From the NCBI RefSeq assembly GCF_014280875.1, contig NZ_JACLAL010000004.1:372001-436000 (forward strand): DNA of 64,000 nt, given 5' to 3'. The notes under the pieces were generated by a model. That model was given only the letters and a program-made list of their open reading frames with translations, made no database searches and was not told the origin of the DNA. How positions within the stretch are numbered: position 1 is the first letter of the stretch; every line of letters begins with the position of its first letter. The DNA is from Paenirhizobium daejeonense. Lineage in GTDB: Bacteria; Pseudomonadota; Alphaproteobacteria; Rhizobiales; Rhizobiaceae. Position numbers and translations under genes: made by a program. This document shows, in pieces, positions 44,091-52,386 of the stretch.

Positions 44091-45275
44091 TCAGGCCGGG
44101 ACCGACTTCAGCGCGCGGGCGAAGTCTTCGAGAAGATCATCGGTATCCTCGATTCCGCAGGAAAGACGCAGCGTTCCACCCGAAATTCCGAGTTCGGCAC
44201 GGGCCTCATCGGTCAGGTTCTTGTGGGTGGTGGTGGCCGGATGCGTGATCAGGCTCTTGGCGTCGCCCAGATTATTGGAGATTTTGACAATATCGAGCGC
44301 ATTCTGCAACGCAAAGGCAGCTGCTTTGCCGCCCTTGAGTTCCAGCGCGACCAGCGTCGAGCCGCCCTTCATCTGCTTGGCGACGATATCGGCCTGCGGA
44401 TGGTCGGCGCGGCCCGGATAGATGACCTTTGCGATCTGCTTCTGCTCGGCCATGAAATCGGCGATGCGGGCGGCGTTGCGGGCCTGCTGGCCGATGCGCA
44501 GCGGCAGCGTCTCGACAGCCTTCAACAGCGTCCAGGCGTTGAAGGGCGACATGGACGGGCCGGTGTGGCGGAAGTAGTCTTGGAAGTGCTCCTCGATCCA
44601 TTCCTTGCTCGAAAGCACCACGCCGCCGAGGCAGCGCCCCTGTCCGTCGATATGCTTGGTGGCCGAGTAGACGACGACGTGTGCGCCAAGTTCAAGCGGG
44701 CTCTGGAATAGCGGCGTTGCGAACACATTGTCGACCACGACCTTCGCGCCGATCTGGTTGGCAAGTTTTGCCACGCCGGCAATGTCGACCACTTCCAGCG
44801 TCGGATTGGTCGGGCTTTCGAGGAACATCACCTTGGTGTTGGGACGGATCGCCTTTTCCCAGTTTTCCAGGAAGCGCCCGTCGACCAGCGTGCATTCGAT
44901 GCCGTACTTGGGAGCGAGCGTCTCTACGACCCAGCGGCAGGAACCGAACAGGGCGCGGGCGGCAACGATGTGATCGCCGGCCTTGAGCTGGCAGAGGATG
45001 GCTCCGGCGACGGCGGCCATGCCGGAGGCGGTGGCGCGGGCCTCCTCGGCGCCTTCAAGCAGGCACATGCGCCTTTCGAACATGTCGTTGGTCGGGCTGC
45101 CGTATCTGGCGTAGATGAAGCCGTCGGTCTCGCCTTTGAAGCGGGCTTCCGCCGATTCCGCCGTTTCGTAGACGAAGCCCTGGGTGAGATAGATCGCCTC
45201 TGAGGTTTCGCCGAACTGTGAACGAAGAGTGCCGCCATGTACCAGCTGGGTTGCCGGACGCCAGTTCTTGCTCAT
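44091..45275 (-). CDS. metZ: O-succinylhomoserine sulfhydrylase
   Basis: 394 aa, a Cys/Met metabolism PLP enzyme. The PLP lysine is Lys207 in VVYSATKHIDGQGR, with YARYGSPTND at 55-64 and MFLESPTNPTLEVVDI at 150-165. It makes homocysteine directly from O-succinylhomoserine and sulfide. The sequence type (MSKNWRPATQLVHGG) matches the alphaproteobacterial MetZ. Its message begins with a SAM-II riboswitch, so expression should fall when S-adenosylmethionine is plentiful. Confidence 0.92.
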   Translation of the reverse strand: MSKNWRPATQLVHGGTLRSQFGETSEAIYLTQGFVYETAESAEARFKGETDGFIYARYGSPTNDMFERRMCLLEGAEEARATASGMAAVAGAILCQLKAGDHIVAARALFGSCRWVVETLAPKYGIECTLVDGRFLENWEKAIRPNTKVMFLESPTNPTLEVVDIAGVAKLANQIGAKVVVDNVFATPLFQSPLELGAHVVVYSATKHIDGQGRCLGGVVLSSKEWIEEHFQDYFRHTGPSMSPFNAWTLLKAVETLPLRIGQQARNAARIADFMAEQKQIAKVIYPGRADHPQADIVAKQMKGGSTLVALELKGGKAAAFALQNALDIVKISNNLGDAKSLITHPATTTHKNLTDEARAELGISGGTLRLSCGIEDTDDLLEDFARALKSVPA

Positions 45276-45300
45276 GCCATTGCGCCTTTCAAAAACAAAA

Positions 45301-45338
45301 AAACCGGCCGCGATTAGCAGACCGGTTTCACCCCGGTC
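45301..45338 (-). terminator. Mutually exclusive terminator/antiterminator hairpins of the metZ leader
   Basis: Read on the minus strand, GACCGG...CCGGTC (45338-45320) can form an early hairpin, while AAACCGG...CCGGTTT (45328-45301) forms a later one followed by a T-run. They share bases 45322-45325, so only one can exist at a time, as expected for riboswitch-controlled attenuation. Confidence 0.55.
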
Positions 45339-45339
45339 T

Positions 45340-45392
45340 CTTTAGCCACTTGTTTAACGTGGCTGCAAGCCGACCGGCCAAATCACCACGGG
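45340..45392 (-). ncRNA. SAM-II riboswitch
   Basis: On the minus strand the conserved core CGTGGTGATTTG, GGCTTGCAGCCACG, TTAAACAAGTGGCTAAA is present and forms the stem and pseudoknot of the SAM-II (metA) class, common before metA and metZ in alphaproteobacteria. It starts about 65 bases before the metZ ATG, followed by a terminator-type hairpin. Confidence 0.93.
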
Positions 45393-45472
45393 ATAAGGCT
45401 GCATTACGCCTATCTCGGGCTTGCGTCAATTCCTTGGGTTTGCTTTTGTCGGCTCCGAAAAGGATGGGCAGA

Positions 45473-46570
45473 ATGGACAGGAAATCGGGGATTTTGGCGG
45501 ATCGCGCCATCAGCGCATTGTTCGCGGAAGGTCGGCTGAAGAGCGAAGGTGCGCTTGACGACGACCAGATCCAGCCGGCGAGCCTCGATTTGCGTCTCGG
45601 CTCCAAGGCCATGCGCGTGCGTGCGAGCTTCATGCCGGGCCGCGCCCACACGGTCGCTGAAAAGCTCGAGCGGCTGACCCTCCATGAGATCGACCTGCGG
45701 GAAGGGGCCGTTCTCGAGACGGGCTGTGTGTACATCGTGCCCCTGATGGAAAGCCTCGATCTGCCGGAGGAGATTTCGGCATCGGCGAACCCGAAGAGTT
45801 CGACGGGCCGGCTCGACATCTTTACCCGCGTGATGGTCGATCATGCCCAGGAGTTCGACAAGGTGCCTGCGGGCTACCGGGGACAACTCTATCTGGAAAT
45901 CAGCCCGAGAACGTTTCCGATCATCGTCCGGCGCGGTTCGCGCCTGTCACAGATCCGCTTCCGCACCGGCCATGCGCTGCTCAACGAGACGGATCTTCTC
46001 GGCCTGCATGCAGCCGAAACCCTGGTTGCTAGCGATGCTCCCAACGTTTCCGGCGGCGGCATCGCGCTCTCCATCGACCTCAAGGGGTCCGGCAGCGACG
46101 GCCTGATCGGTTATCGCGGCAAGCATCATACCGCCGTGATCGATGTCGATCGCAAGGACGCCCACGACATTCTGGATTTCTGGGAACCGCTCTACAGCCG
46201 CGGTGGAAACGAGCTGATCCTCGATCCGGACGAATTTTATATCCTTGTCTCGAACGAGGCGGTTCATGTCCCGCCGCTGTATGCGGCGGAGATGACGCCC
46301 TATGACCCGCTGGTCGGCGAATTCCGTGTACATTACGCTGGCTTCTTCGATCCCGGCTTCGGCCACGCGGCGGCCGGTGGCACCGGCAGCCGGGCGGTGC
46401 TTGAGGTGCGCAGCCATGAAGTGCCCTTCATCCTAGAGCACGGTCAGGTGATCGGCCGTCTGGTGTATGAACACATGCAGGAACACCCGCAGGGGCTTTA
46501 TGGTGCGGGAGTCGGCTCCAACTATCAGGCCCAGGGACTCAAACTATCCAAGCACTTCCGCCGGGGCTGA
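45473..46570 (+). CDS. dcd: 2'-deoxycytidine 5'-triphosphate deaminase, long double-domain form
   Basis: 365 aa from the ATG at 45473 (AAAAGGA upstream; ATG 45464 possible). It is about twice the E. coli Dcd length. The first half holds PASLDLRLG (35-43), SSTGR (109-113) and Glu142 in YLEIS, the Dcd catalytic triad positions. The second half repeats the fold with YAGFFDPGFGH and a VLEVRSHEVPF-type strand but without a clear SSxxR. It deaminates dCTP to dUTP on the way to dTTP. A fused inactive second copy taking the place of a trimer partner is my reading. Confidence 0.85.
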   Translation: MDRKSGILADRAISALFAEGRLKSEGALDDDQIQPASLDLRLGSKAMRVRASFMPGRAHTVAEKLERLTLHEIDLREGAVLETGCVYIVPLMESLDLPEEISASANPKSSTGRLDIFTRVMVDHAQEFDKVPAGYRGQLYLEISPRTFPIIVRRGSRLSQIRFRTGHALLNETDLLGLHAAETLVASDAPNVSGGGIALSIDLKGSGSDGLIGYRGKHHTAVIDVDRKDAHDILDFWEPLYSRGGNELILDPDEFYILVSNEAVHVPPLYAAEMTPYDPLVGEFRVHYAGFFDPGFGHAAAGGTGSRAVLEVRSHEVPFILEHGQVIGRLVYEHMQEHPQGLYGAGVGSNYQAQGLKLSKHFRRG

Positions 46571-46738
46571 GCGTCCCTGGGAGCGCATGATGGCCGCCTC
46601 TCGGCGAAATGCTGGCAACCCGTCGGCAATCTGCCGTTGCTCTTCAGTCACCTTGTCCTGTGGCACCTGCGAGTTCGTGCCCTCCGTGGGTTTCGCTCTT
46701 GACATGACGCGGCAACTGTTGGAACTGTGCGGGCCGTC
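46571..46738. other. dcd to tRNA-Gly spacer
   Basis: 168 bases. A TTGACA (46699-46704) 34 bases before the tRNA may be its -35 box, with a poor -10. A 53-codon minus-strand frame here is not supported. Confidence 0.35.
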
Positions 46739-46812
46739 GCGGGTGTAGCTCAATGGTAGAGCAGCAGCTTCCCAAGCTGAATACGAGGGTTCGATTCCCT
46801 TCACCCGCTCCA
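46739..46812 (+). tRNA. tRNA-Gly (anticodon CCC), CCA encoded
   Basis: Acceptor GCGGGTG/CACCCGC, D-arm GCTC...GAGC, anticodon stem with loop TTCCCAA (anticodon CCC, reading GGG), T-arm with TTCGATT loop, discriminator T and an encoded CCA. The first anticodon-stem pair is a G/A mismatch, the other four pair. Confidence 0.95.
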
Positions 46813-46816
46813 GCTT

Positions 46817-48037
46817 TCATCTCGTGTTTTTGTGGGTCATGCCGATCCTGTGCCGGAGCGGCAGCAGGCCGAGAAGCGTCAGCAACGTGAAAATGGCACC
46901 GCCGATGAAGGTGCCGGTGGGGCCTATGCTGTCCCATAAGGCTCCGGCGATCACGCTGGCGATGAGAAGCGCTACCCCGGTCACCAGATTGAACATGCCG
47001 AAAGCCGTGCCCCGCAATGTTGGCGGTGCGGTGTCCGCGACCAGCGTTGCGAGCAGTCCCTGCGTGAACCCCATATGCAGGCCCCAGAGCGTAGCCCCGA
47101 TGAGGAGACCCGCGAGGCCGGGTGCGAAAGCAAGCAAGAGATCGGCCGCGAGCAGGAGAAAAAGGCCGGTGATGAGCAGTGACAGCCGGTTCATCTTGTC
47201 GGAAAGCGCGCCGACGGGATAGGCGGAGAGGAAGTAGGCGACATTCATGGCCACCATGATCGATGGCACAAGGGCGATCGAAAGGCCGATATCTTGTGCC
47301 TTGAGCACGAGGAAGGCCTCGCTGAAACGCGCCAGTGTGAAGGCCGATCCGACGATCACCACCCACCAGTAGGTCGCTCCGAGCTTGGCGAGTTCCTTGC
47401 GGCTGAGTGGCGTGCGCACCCTGTGCTCGTCCCCGCCGCGCTTCGGGTCCTCGACCGCAAAGATCGCCAGTCCCGCGGAAAGGAAAGCCGGTACCACGGC
47501 GATCCAGAAGACGAGGGTGAAATTATCGGAGAAGAACGCCATGAAGAGAATGGCGAGCAGGGGACCAAGCAATGCGCCAGCCGTATCCAGCGATTGCCTG
47601 ACGCCGAAGGCGGCACCAAGCAATTCCGGCGGCGTGATGTCGGTGATCAGCGCATCGCGCGGAGCGCCGCGAACGCCCTTGCCGATGCGGTCGACGAAAC
47701 GGGCAGTGACGAGAAAGCCGACATGGGGCGCCAGCGGAAAGATCGGCTTCGTCAGCGCAGCAAGTCCATATCCGAACGCCATAAGCATCTTGCGCTTGCC
47801 GAGCCAGTCGCTCAAGGCCCCGGAAAAGACCTTGGTAATGGCCGCGGTCGCTTCCGCGATACCCTCGATGATGCCGACCGCGAGCGTTGAAGTGCCAAGA
47901 ACGCCGACCATGTAGAGCGGCAGCAGCGCATGGATCATTTCCGAGGATATATCCATGAAGAAGGAGACGAAGCCGATGGCCCAGATGCTGCGTGGCACCC
48001 TGCGCCATGCAGCGCTTGCCGTGCCCTTGTCTCCCAT
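46817..48037 (-). CDS. Major facilitator superfamily transporter
   Basis: 406 aa with twelve hydrophobic segments. The A-motif-like GALSDWLGKRK lies between helices 2 and 3 and its second-half equivalent GALSDKMNR later. The N-terminal sequence WAIGFVSFFMDISSEMIHALLPLYM and RIGKGVRGAPRDALITD are typical of a group of MFS proteins often labelled multidrug or sugar efflux; the substrate is unknown. AGGAG precedes the ATG. The stop is 4 bases from the convergent tRNA-Gly. Confidence 0.82.
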   Translation of the reverse strand: MGDKGTASAAWRRVPRSIWAIGFVSFFMDISSEMIHALLPLYMVGVLGTSTLAVGIIEGIAEATAAITKVFSGALSDWLGKRKMLMAFGYGLAALTKPIFPLAPHVGFLVTARFVDRIGKGVRGAPRDALITDITPPELLGAAFGVRQSLDTAGALLGPLLAILFMAFFSDNFTLVFWIAVVPAFLSAGLAIFAVEDPKRGGDEHRVRTPLSRKELAKLGATYWWVVIVGSAFTLARFSEAFLVLKAQDIGLSIALVPSIMVAMNVAYFLSAYPVGALSDKMNRLSLLITGLFLLLAADLLLAFAPGLAGLLIGATLWGLHMGFTQGLLATLVADTAPPTLRGTAFGMFNLVTGVALLIASVIAGALWDSIGPTGTFIGGAIFTLLTLLGLLPLRHRIGMTHKNTR

Positions 48038-48124
48038 CTCCAGAGGCTCCTGCTCATCCCTGCATCGATGCCCGCTGCATCGATGGCGAAGGCCTCGCAG
48101 AGTTTCGGGATTCGTCCGCTATCG

Positions 48125-50098
48125 TCAAGCGGTCTGAGGGTGTGTGTTCGCAGCAGGTAAAGTTGTTGCCGATGACAACGAGAGTGCGACAGGCTTGTGC
48201 GGGGTCTTGTTCCAGAAGAAAGGGCGGGAGCGGAGCTCGAACACCGCGCGCCATGCAGCGACGGACGTCATGACCCAGTAAAACGGGACGCCGGCCCAGC
48301 GCCGGCCGATCAGCTTCTTCTCATGCTCGGTCATTGCAGCGGCTCCAAGTGCGAGGAAGGCCGCGTAGCTACCGAAGATGTTAATGAAGTCGATCGAGAA
48401 GAGCACGGCCTGTAGCAAGCCTATATTTTCTGCCGGGCTTTGCATCATGGCAATGGCCGACGAAGCGAGAAAGATGATGATGGCGGGGTGAGCGAGCGAC
48501 GAAATCAGCATTCCGCCAACCATCAACTGGACGACAACGAAGGCCACAACACCCATCTCACGGGCCGTTTTCACGGGCTCACGCATCAGCACCAGCCATG
48601 TCTGCAGCCAGCCCTTGAACCAGCGGGTCCGTTGACCCAGCCAGACCCGTGTGGTGGTCGGCGCATCTTCCAGTGTCTGGCGGCGCATGGTTTCCGAACG
48701 ATAACCCTGCCGGTAGAGCCGCATGCCGAGGTCGGCATCTTCCGTGACGTTGAACGGATCCCAGGCACCGACTTCGATGAGCGGGCCGGTACGGAAATGG
48801 TTCGATGTGCCGCCGAGCGGCAGCGGCATCCGGTAACGGGAGAGAACGGGCAGCAATCGCCGGAAGAGTGCCGAATATTCGAGCGCAAACAGCGCGCTCG
48901 TATAGGATTGTTCAATGTTGGTAATGATGAGTGGAGCCTGCAGGCATGCGACTTCCGGCGGGGATGCGAGAAATCTGGCGTGGGCTTCCCGCAATTGGCC
49001 GGGATGCGGCCGGTCTTCCGCATCGTATACTGCGACATAGGAACCCCGCGCGCCGGCGAGCGCATAGGTGAGAGCCTTCGGCTTGGTGCGCGGCGCCATG
49101 GGCGGCACTTCGACGATCTCGATGTGGGGACCGGGTGCGAGCGCCCGGATGGCGGAAATCGTCGCCTCGTCATCGGCTTCGCAAACCAGCTTGATGTCCA
49201 GCCGGGAACGCGGCCAATCGAGGCGATCTAGCGCGGCGAGAAGTTGCGGCACGACGTCCTGCTCCCTGTAGAGCGCGACGAGCACCGTATAGACGGGCAA
49301 TTCGCCATCCCACTGGTTGGCGGGCAGATGACTCTTCCGACTGTTGCCATGGACCAGAGCCGCAAGACGAAGCTGCAGCGCCGCGAGATAGAGAAGGGAC
49401 AGGACGATATGGGTCGTCAGTACGGCCTCTTCCGGCAGAAGCAGGAAGAATGCGATGGCGAGGCTGAGCAGGGTTCCGGCGAAAAAGCCCTGCCGTCCCG
49501 TCATGACGATGCGGGCCGAATGCCGGGGCTTTTCTTCGAAGAGGTGATTGACGGTTCTCTCCACCCGTCGTTCCGAACCGGCTTTCCAGGCGGCCGCGCG
49601 GATCGCCGAAGGTGTGGCGATCGCGAGTGCATTTCGTAGTGCGGGAAAGCGTTGAAGGCGTTCGATCAGGTGGTCGATGCGTTTTGCCTCAGGAGCAATC
49701 AGCGTCACCGGTGGGCGGCTCGCATCGTGCAGGCGGAGCGTGCAGGGGCGCTTCAGTTGGCTGTCGAGACCCCGATGATCGACGACCGCGGTCTCTGGAA
49801 TGGCCTCGACGAAGGGTAGCCCAAGCAACCGGGCCATGGCTTCGTAATAGGCTTCTTCGCGCACATGACCACTGGTCAGCAGTTCCCGTTCGATTGTCGT
49901 GCGGTTTGCGAGCGCCGCCCGGCCCATGCGGGCGATCAGCGGCTTTGCGAAGCCCAGCGATTTCAGGACGAGTGCCTCGTCCTGCAGCGAGGATAGATCT
50001 CCACCGCCGCCATCCGCCGTTGCAAGGTTTTCGGATTTTTCACGCAACACCACTTTGGCGGCCGCGTGTTCCGGACTGCCGTATTCCCCGATTTGCAT
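48125..50098 (-). CDS. Membrane glycosyltransferase family 2 with MshEN-like N-terminal domain
   Basis: 657 aa. Residues 40-100 resemble the N-terminal domain of type II secretion ATPases (ALVLKSLGF, LLTSGHVREEAYYEAMARLLGLPFVE), a fold that in MshE binds c-di-GMP. Two membrane helices (about 206-245) follow, then a GT2 catalytic domain with DAED (359-362), TED (452-454) and QRTRW (489-493), and three or four C-terminal helices. The layout is that of a processive BcsA/NfrB-like polysaccharide synthase. The product is unknown. It is divergent from a periplasmic binding protein gene 52 bases away. Confidence 0.85.
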   Translation of the reverse strand: MQIGEYGSPEHAAAKVVLREKSENLATADGGGGDLSSLQDEALVLKSLGFAKPLIARMGRAALANRTTIERELLTSGHVREEAYYEAMARLLGLPFVEAIPETAVVDHRGLDSQLKRPCTLRLHDASRPPVTLIAPEAKRIDHLIERLQRFPALRNALAIATPSAIRAAAWKAGSERRVERTVNHLFEEKPRHSARIVMTGRQGFFAGTLLSLAIAFFLLLPEEAVLTTHIVLSLLYLAALQLRLAALVHGNSRKSHLPANQWDGELPVYTVLVALYREQDVVPQLLAALDRLDWPRSRLDIKLVCEADDEATISAIRALAPGPHIEIVEVPPMAPRTKPKALTYALAGARGSYVAVYDAEDRPHPGQLREAHARFLASPPEVACLQAPLIITNIEQSYTSALFALEYSALFRRLLPVLSRYRMPLPLGGTSNHFRTGPLIEVGAWDPFNVTEDADLGMRLYRQGYRSETMRRQTLEDAPTTTRVWLGQRTRWFKGWLQTWLVLMREPVKTAREMGVVAFVVVQLMVGGMLISSLAHPAIIIFLASSAIAMMQSPAENIGLLQAVLFSIDFINIFGSYAAFLALGAAAMTEHEKKLIGRRWAGVPFYWVMTSVAAWRAVFELRSRPFFWNKTPHKPVALSLSSATTLPAANTHPQTA

Positions 50099-50150
50099 GA
50101 CTCTGTTACATCGTCATACGTGATGACGCCCCACATTCCCCTGGATCGGT

Positions 50151-51032
50151 ATGATAATGAAGCAGGCCACGTTTTCATCCCCGGATTTCAGGGGGTTCCG
50201 CTTCACCTTTGTGTGTGTTCTGGCGCTTTTTTCCATGTTCGGCGCGCCGGCTTCGCCTCGGGCCGATGACATGCCGGTGATGTTCGATGTGCGCGAGAGG
50301 CTCGTTCGCCCGGATCTCTCGACATTATTGCGGTTGCGCTTTCTTACGACGACGGATTTCCCACCCTTCAATTTCACCGACCAGACCGGCCGACTGGCCG
50401 GCTTCCATGTGGAGCTTGCCCGCGCAATTTGCGTCGAACTCGGTATCGAGAACAGGTGCCAGATCCAGGCCTTGCCCTATGCGGAGCTTGAGACCGCGCT
50501 GGAAGGCGATCAGGGCGAAGCGGTGATTGCCGGTGTCGCAGTCACGGACCGGCTGCGTCAGCGCTTTGCTTTCTCGCGCCCTTACATGATGTTGCCGGCG
50601 CGGTTCGTCCGCAACAAGCAGGCGGAGCTTGCCGGCGACGATGCCCGCGCCCTCTTCGGCCGTCCGGTGGGAGTTCTCACCGGTACGGCCTATGAGGCCA
50701 TGCTGAAATCCTTCTTCCCGGACATCCGCGCCGTCGGTTTTGCCGACAGGGCCGCGATGTTGGAGGACCTGAAGCAGAAGAAGGTCGATGCTGTCTTCGC
50801 CGATGGTCTCCAGCTATCCTTCTGGGCCTCGGGGGAAGCGTCGGCCGGCTGTTGCGCCTTGTTTGATGGTCCTTATGTGTCAGAGCGCTTCCTCGGAGAA
50901 GGCCTGACCATCATGGTCAAGAAGGACGATGCCACTCTGGTTCAGGCGATCGACAGCGCGCTTGCCGCCCTGTCCCATGACGGTCGGCTGGAAGAGATCT
51001 ATCTGCGATATTTCCCTTACGGCCTGTTCTGA
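50151..51032 (+). CDS. Periplasmic solute-binding protein, family 3
   Basis: 293 aa. A signal peptide covers about 1-38 (VCVLALFSMFGAPA core). The mature part is an amino-acid-type binding fold: LRFLTTTDFPPFNFTDQTGRLAGFHVELARAICVELG, then VIAGVAVTDRLRQRFAFSRPYM. No permease or ATPase gene is adjacent, so it may act as an orphan or sensor-type binding protein. ATGs at 50151 and 50157 are both possible. It is divergent from the glycosyltransferase. Confidence 0.82.
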   Translation: MIMKQATFSSPDFRGFRFTFVCVLALFSMFGAPASPRADDMPVMFDVRERLVRPDLSTLLRLRFLTTTDFPPFNFTDQTGRLAGFHVELARAICVELGIENRCQIQALPYAELETALEGDQGEAVIAGVAVTDRLRQRFAFSRPYMMLPARFVRNKQAELAGDDARALFGRPVGVLTGTAYEAMLKSFFPDIRAVGFADRAAMLEDLKQKKVDAVFADGLQLSFWASGEASAGCCALFDGPYVSERFLGEGLTIMVKKDDATLVQAIDSALAALSHDGRLEEIYLRYFPYGLF

Positions 51033-51060
51033 GACAGAGCCGGACTCGATCGCAATGCGT

Positions 51061-51474
51061 TTAGAGCGGACGATAGCGAATAACGGCGGAGTGCTCGATT
51101 GCCGCGCACGTCAGCTTGTCCAGGTGGAGCCGGTCCCTGAGCAGTTGAAGAAGACGGATCTCTTCCGGCTTGACAGCAAGGTCGACGGCCATGATTTCGA
51201 CGGCGAGCGCGTAGGCAGCGCGGTAGGCCTGCGGGGGCAACGCGTCCTTGATGGTTTCAAGCGCGATATCGAGGCCTTCCTGCCCCGAGAGGATTTCCGC
51301 GCAGTGTTGCGAAACCTCGATCAGCCGCTCCTTGTCGAAACCCTCGAACACCGGAAGGATATCGATCAATTGGCCGATCCGGCGCAACTCCTTCTCGTTC
51401 ATCGAATTGTCGACTGCTGAGGCCATCACCATGACGAAGATAAGGGCGTCATGGGGCGTTACGCGATTTGTCAT
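51061..51474 (-). CDS. TerB family protein
   Basis: 137 aa, an all-helical TerB/DjlA-N-type domain: MVMASAVDNSMNEKELRRIGQLIDILP near the start and AVEIMAVDLAVKPEEIRLLQLLRDRL near the end. The family was named for tellurite resistance, but the function of such stand-alone copies is unknown. It converges on the binding-protein gene (28 bases between the stops). The next 170 bases upstream hold a repeat. Confidence 0.82.
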   Translation of the reverse strand: MTNRVTPHDALIFVMVMASAVDNSMNEKELRRIGQLIDILPVFEGFDKERLIEVSQHCAEILSGQEGLDIALETIKDALPPQAYRAAYALAVEIMAVDLAVKPEEIRLLQLLRDRLHLDKLTCAAIEHSAVIRYRPL

Positions 51475-51540
51475 CTGTTTGGAGATCCTCGTTGTTTTGA
51501 CCGAGAGTAGGAAGTGAGGGCGACGCTTTCAAGTTCGTCT

Positions 51541-51645
51541 TAGAGCGTAATCCGACCGGAGTGAAACGAGGATCGACAAGATTCTGCTTCAAAAAAGAAA
51601 GTCTTAAAGCGCCGATCTGTTTCAATCGGATCGAAGCGCGCTCTA
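51541..51645. repeat. RIME-like intergenic palindromic repeat, copy 2
   Basis: Same element as at 3560-3663 and in the same orientation, from TAGAGCG to CGCGCTCTA. It starts 66 bases before the terB start and ends just before the stop of the next minus-strand gene. Confidence 0.7.
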
Positions 51646-51648
51646 TGG

Positions 51649-52374
51649 TCAGCGCGGGTCTCCGCCAAACAGGCCGAGGCGCGAGGAACGCGCTTTTTCC
51701 GTGAGCGGCCGGAGTGGGGAACCGTCCGGTGTATCAACCCAGCCATTTTCAGCAAGCCAGGAGGAAAGGTCAATCTCTCCAAGCCGGCAATGGGTTTCAA
51801 GCGTTCCCTGCCACTCGACGCTATCGATGTCGCAGTTGACAGTGCGGTTTCTGATGAACAGCCGCTGCTGGGTCCGGGCGAGCATCCCGCAGGGCCATTG
51901 CGTGCCACCGGCGCCGGTGCATGTGCGGGCGGGATCCGTAGGTTCGATATCGGCAAGTTTCACGGTCTCTTCCCCGAAGGTCAGGATGCCGGCGCCCGAG
52001 GTCTGCGGCCGGGGCAGGTCTATTCCTTCGCGACCGCCGTCGGGCGCTTGTGTCTGTGCCGTGGCTGGCTGCTGTGGGGCCGCCTGCGCGATGATGGTCT
52101 CGCCGGTCGTTTCTGCCGCAGCCTCTGCAGGCTGGCTTGATGACGGCTGTTCGTCGTCGACATCTGCCGGCACGGACAGGTCCGGCTCTTCGGCCGAAGC
52201 CGGCGGCGTCGTGGCCGGCGGAACCTCGGTGATATCGATGGTTTCCATGCTCGAGGGGTCGAAGTCGGCGGCCGTTTCCTCGCCGATGCTGACGCTGCGA
52301 GCGCCCGCCACCACCGCAATTCCCCAGATTGCGAGACCTGCAATGCCGATGACGAGCGTGGACGCTGATCGCAT
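51649..52374 (-). CDS. Membrane-anchored protein with SNase-like C-terminal domain
   Basis: 241 aa. A hydrophobic segment at about 6-26 (TLVIGIAGLAIWGIAVVAG) is an anchor or signal. A long proline/glutamate/alanine linker (30-135) leads to a C-terminal domain (about 137-241) with the staphylococcal-nuclease-like order DPARTCTGAGGTQWPCGMLA, CDIDS, CRLGEIDLSSWLAENGWV. Catalytic Arg and Glu of nuclease are not clearly placed, so it may be non-catalytic. It follows the S24 repressor on the same strand with 12 bases between. Confidence 0.7.
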   Translation of the reverse strand: MRSASTLVIGIAGLAIWGIAVVAGARSVSIGEETAADFDPSSMETIDITEVPPATTPPASAEEPDLSVPADVDDEQPSSSQPAEAAAETTGETIIAQAAPQQPATAQTQAPDGGREGIDLPRPQTSGAGILTFGEETVKLADIEPTDPARTCTGAGGTQWPCGMLARTQQRLFIRNRTVNCDIDSVEWQGTLETHCRLGEIDLSSWLAENGWVDTPDGSPLRPLTEKARSSRLGLFGGDPR

Positions 52375-52386
52375 AGGTCGTAATTC

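Noticed and set aside
46544..46705. A 53-codon minus-strand frame (longer version runs to 46804 through the tRNA-Gly) between dcd and tRNA-Gly
   Set aside because: It lacks a ribosome-binding site, overlaps the dcd end and, in the long version, is antisense to the tRNA, a classic source of false proteins.
46699..46727. Clear sigma70 promoter for tRNA-Gly
   Set aside because: The TTGACA is good but the sequence at the -10 position is not; noted only as a possible -35 box.
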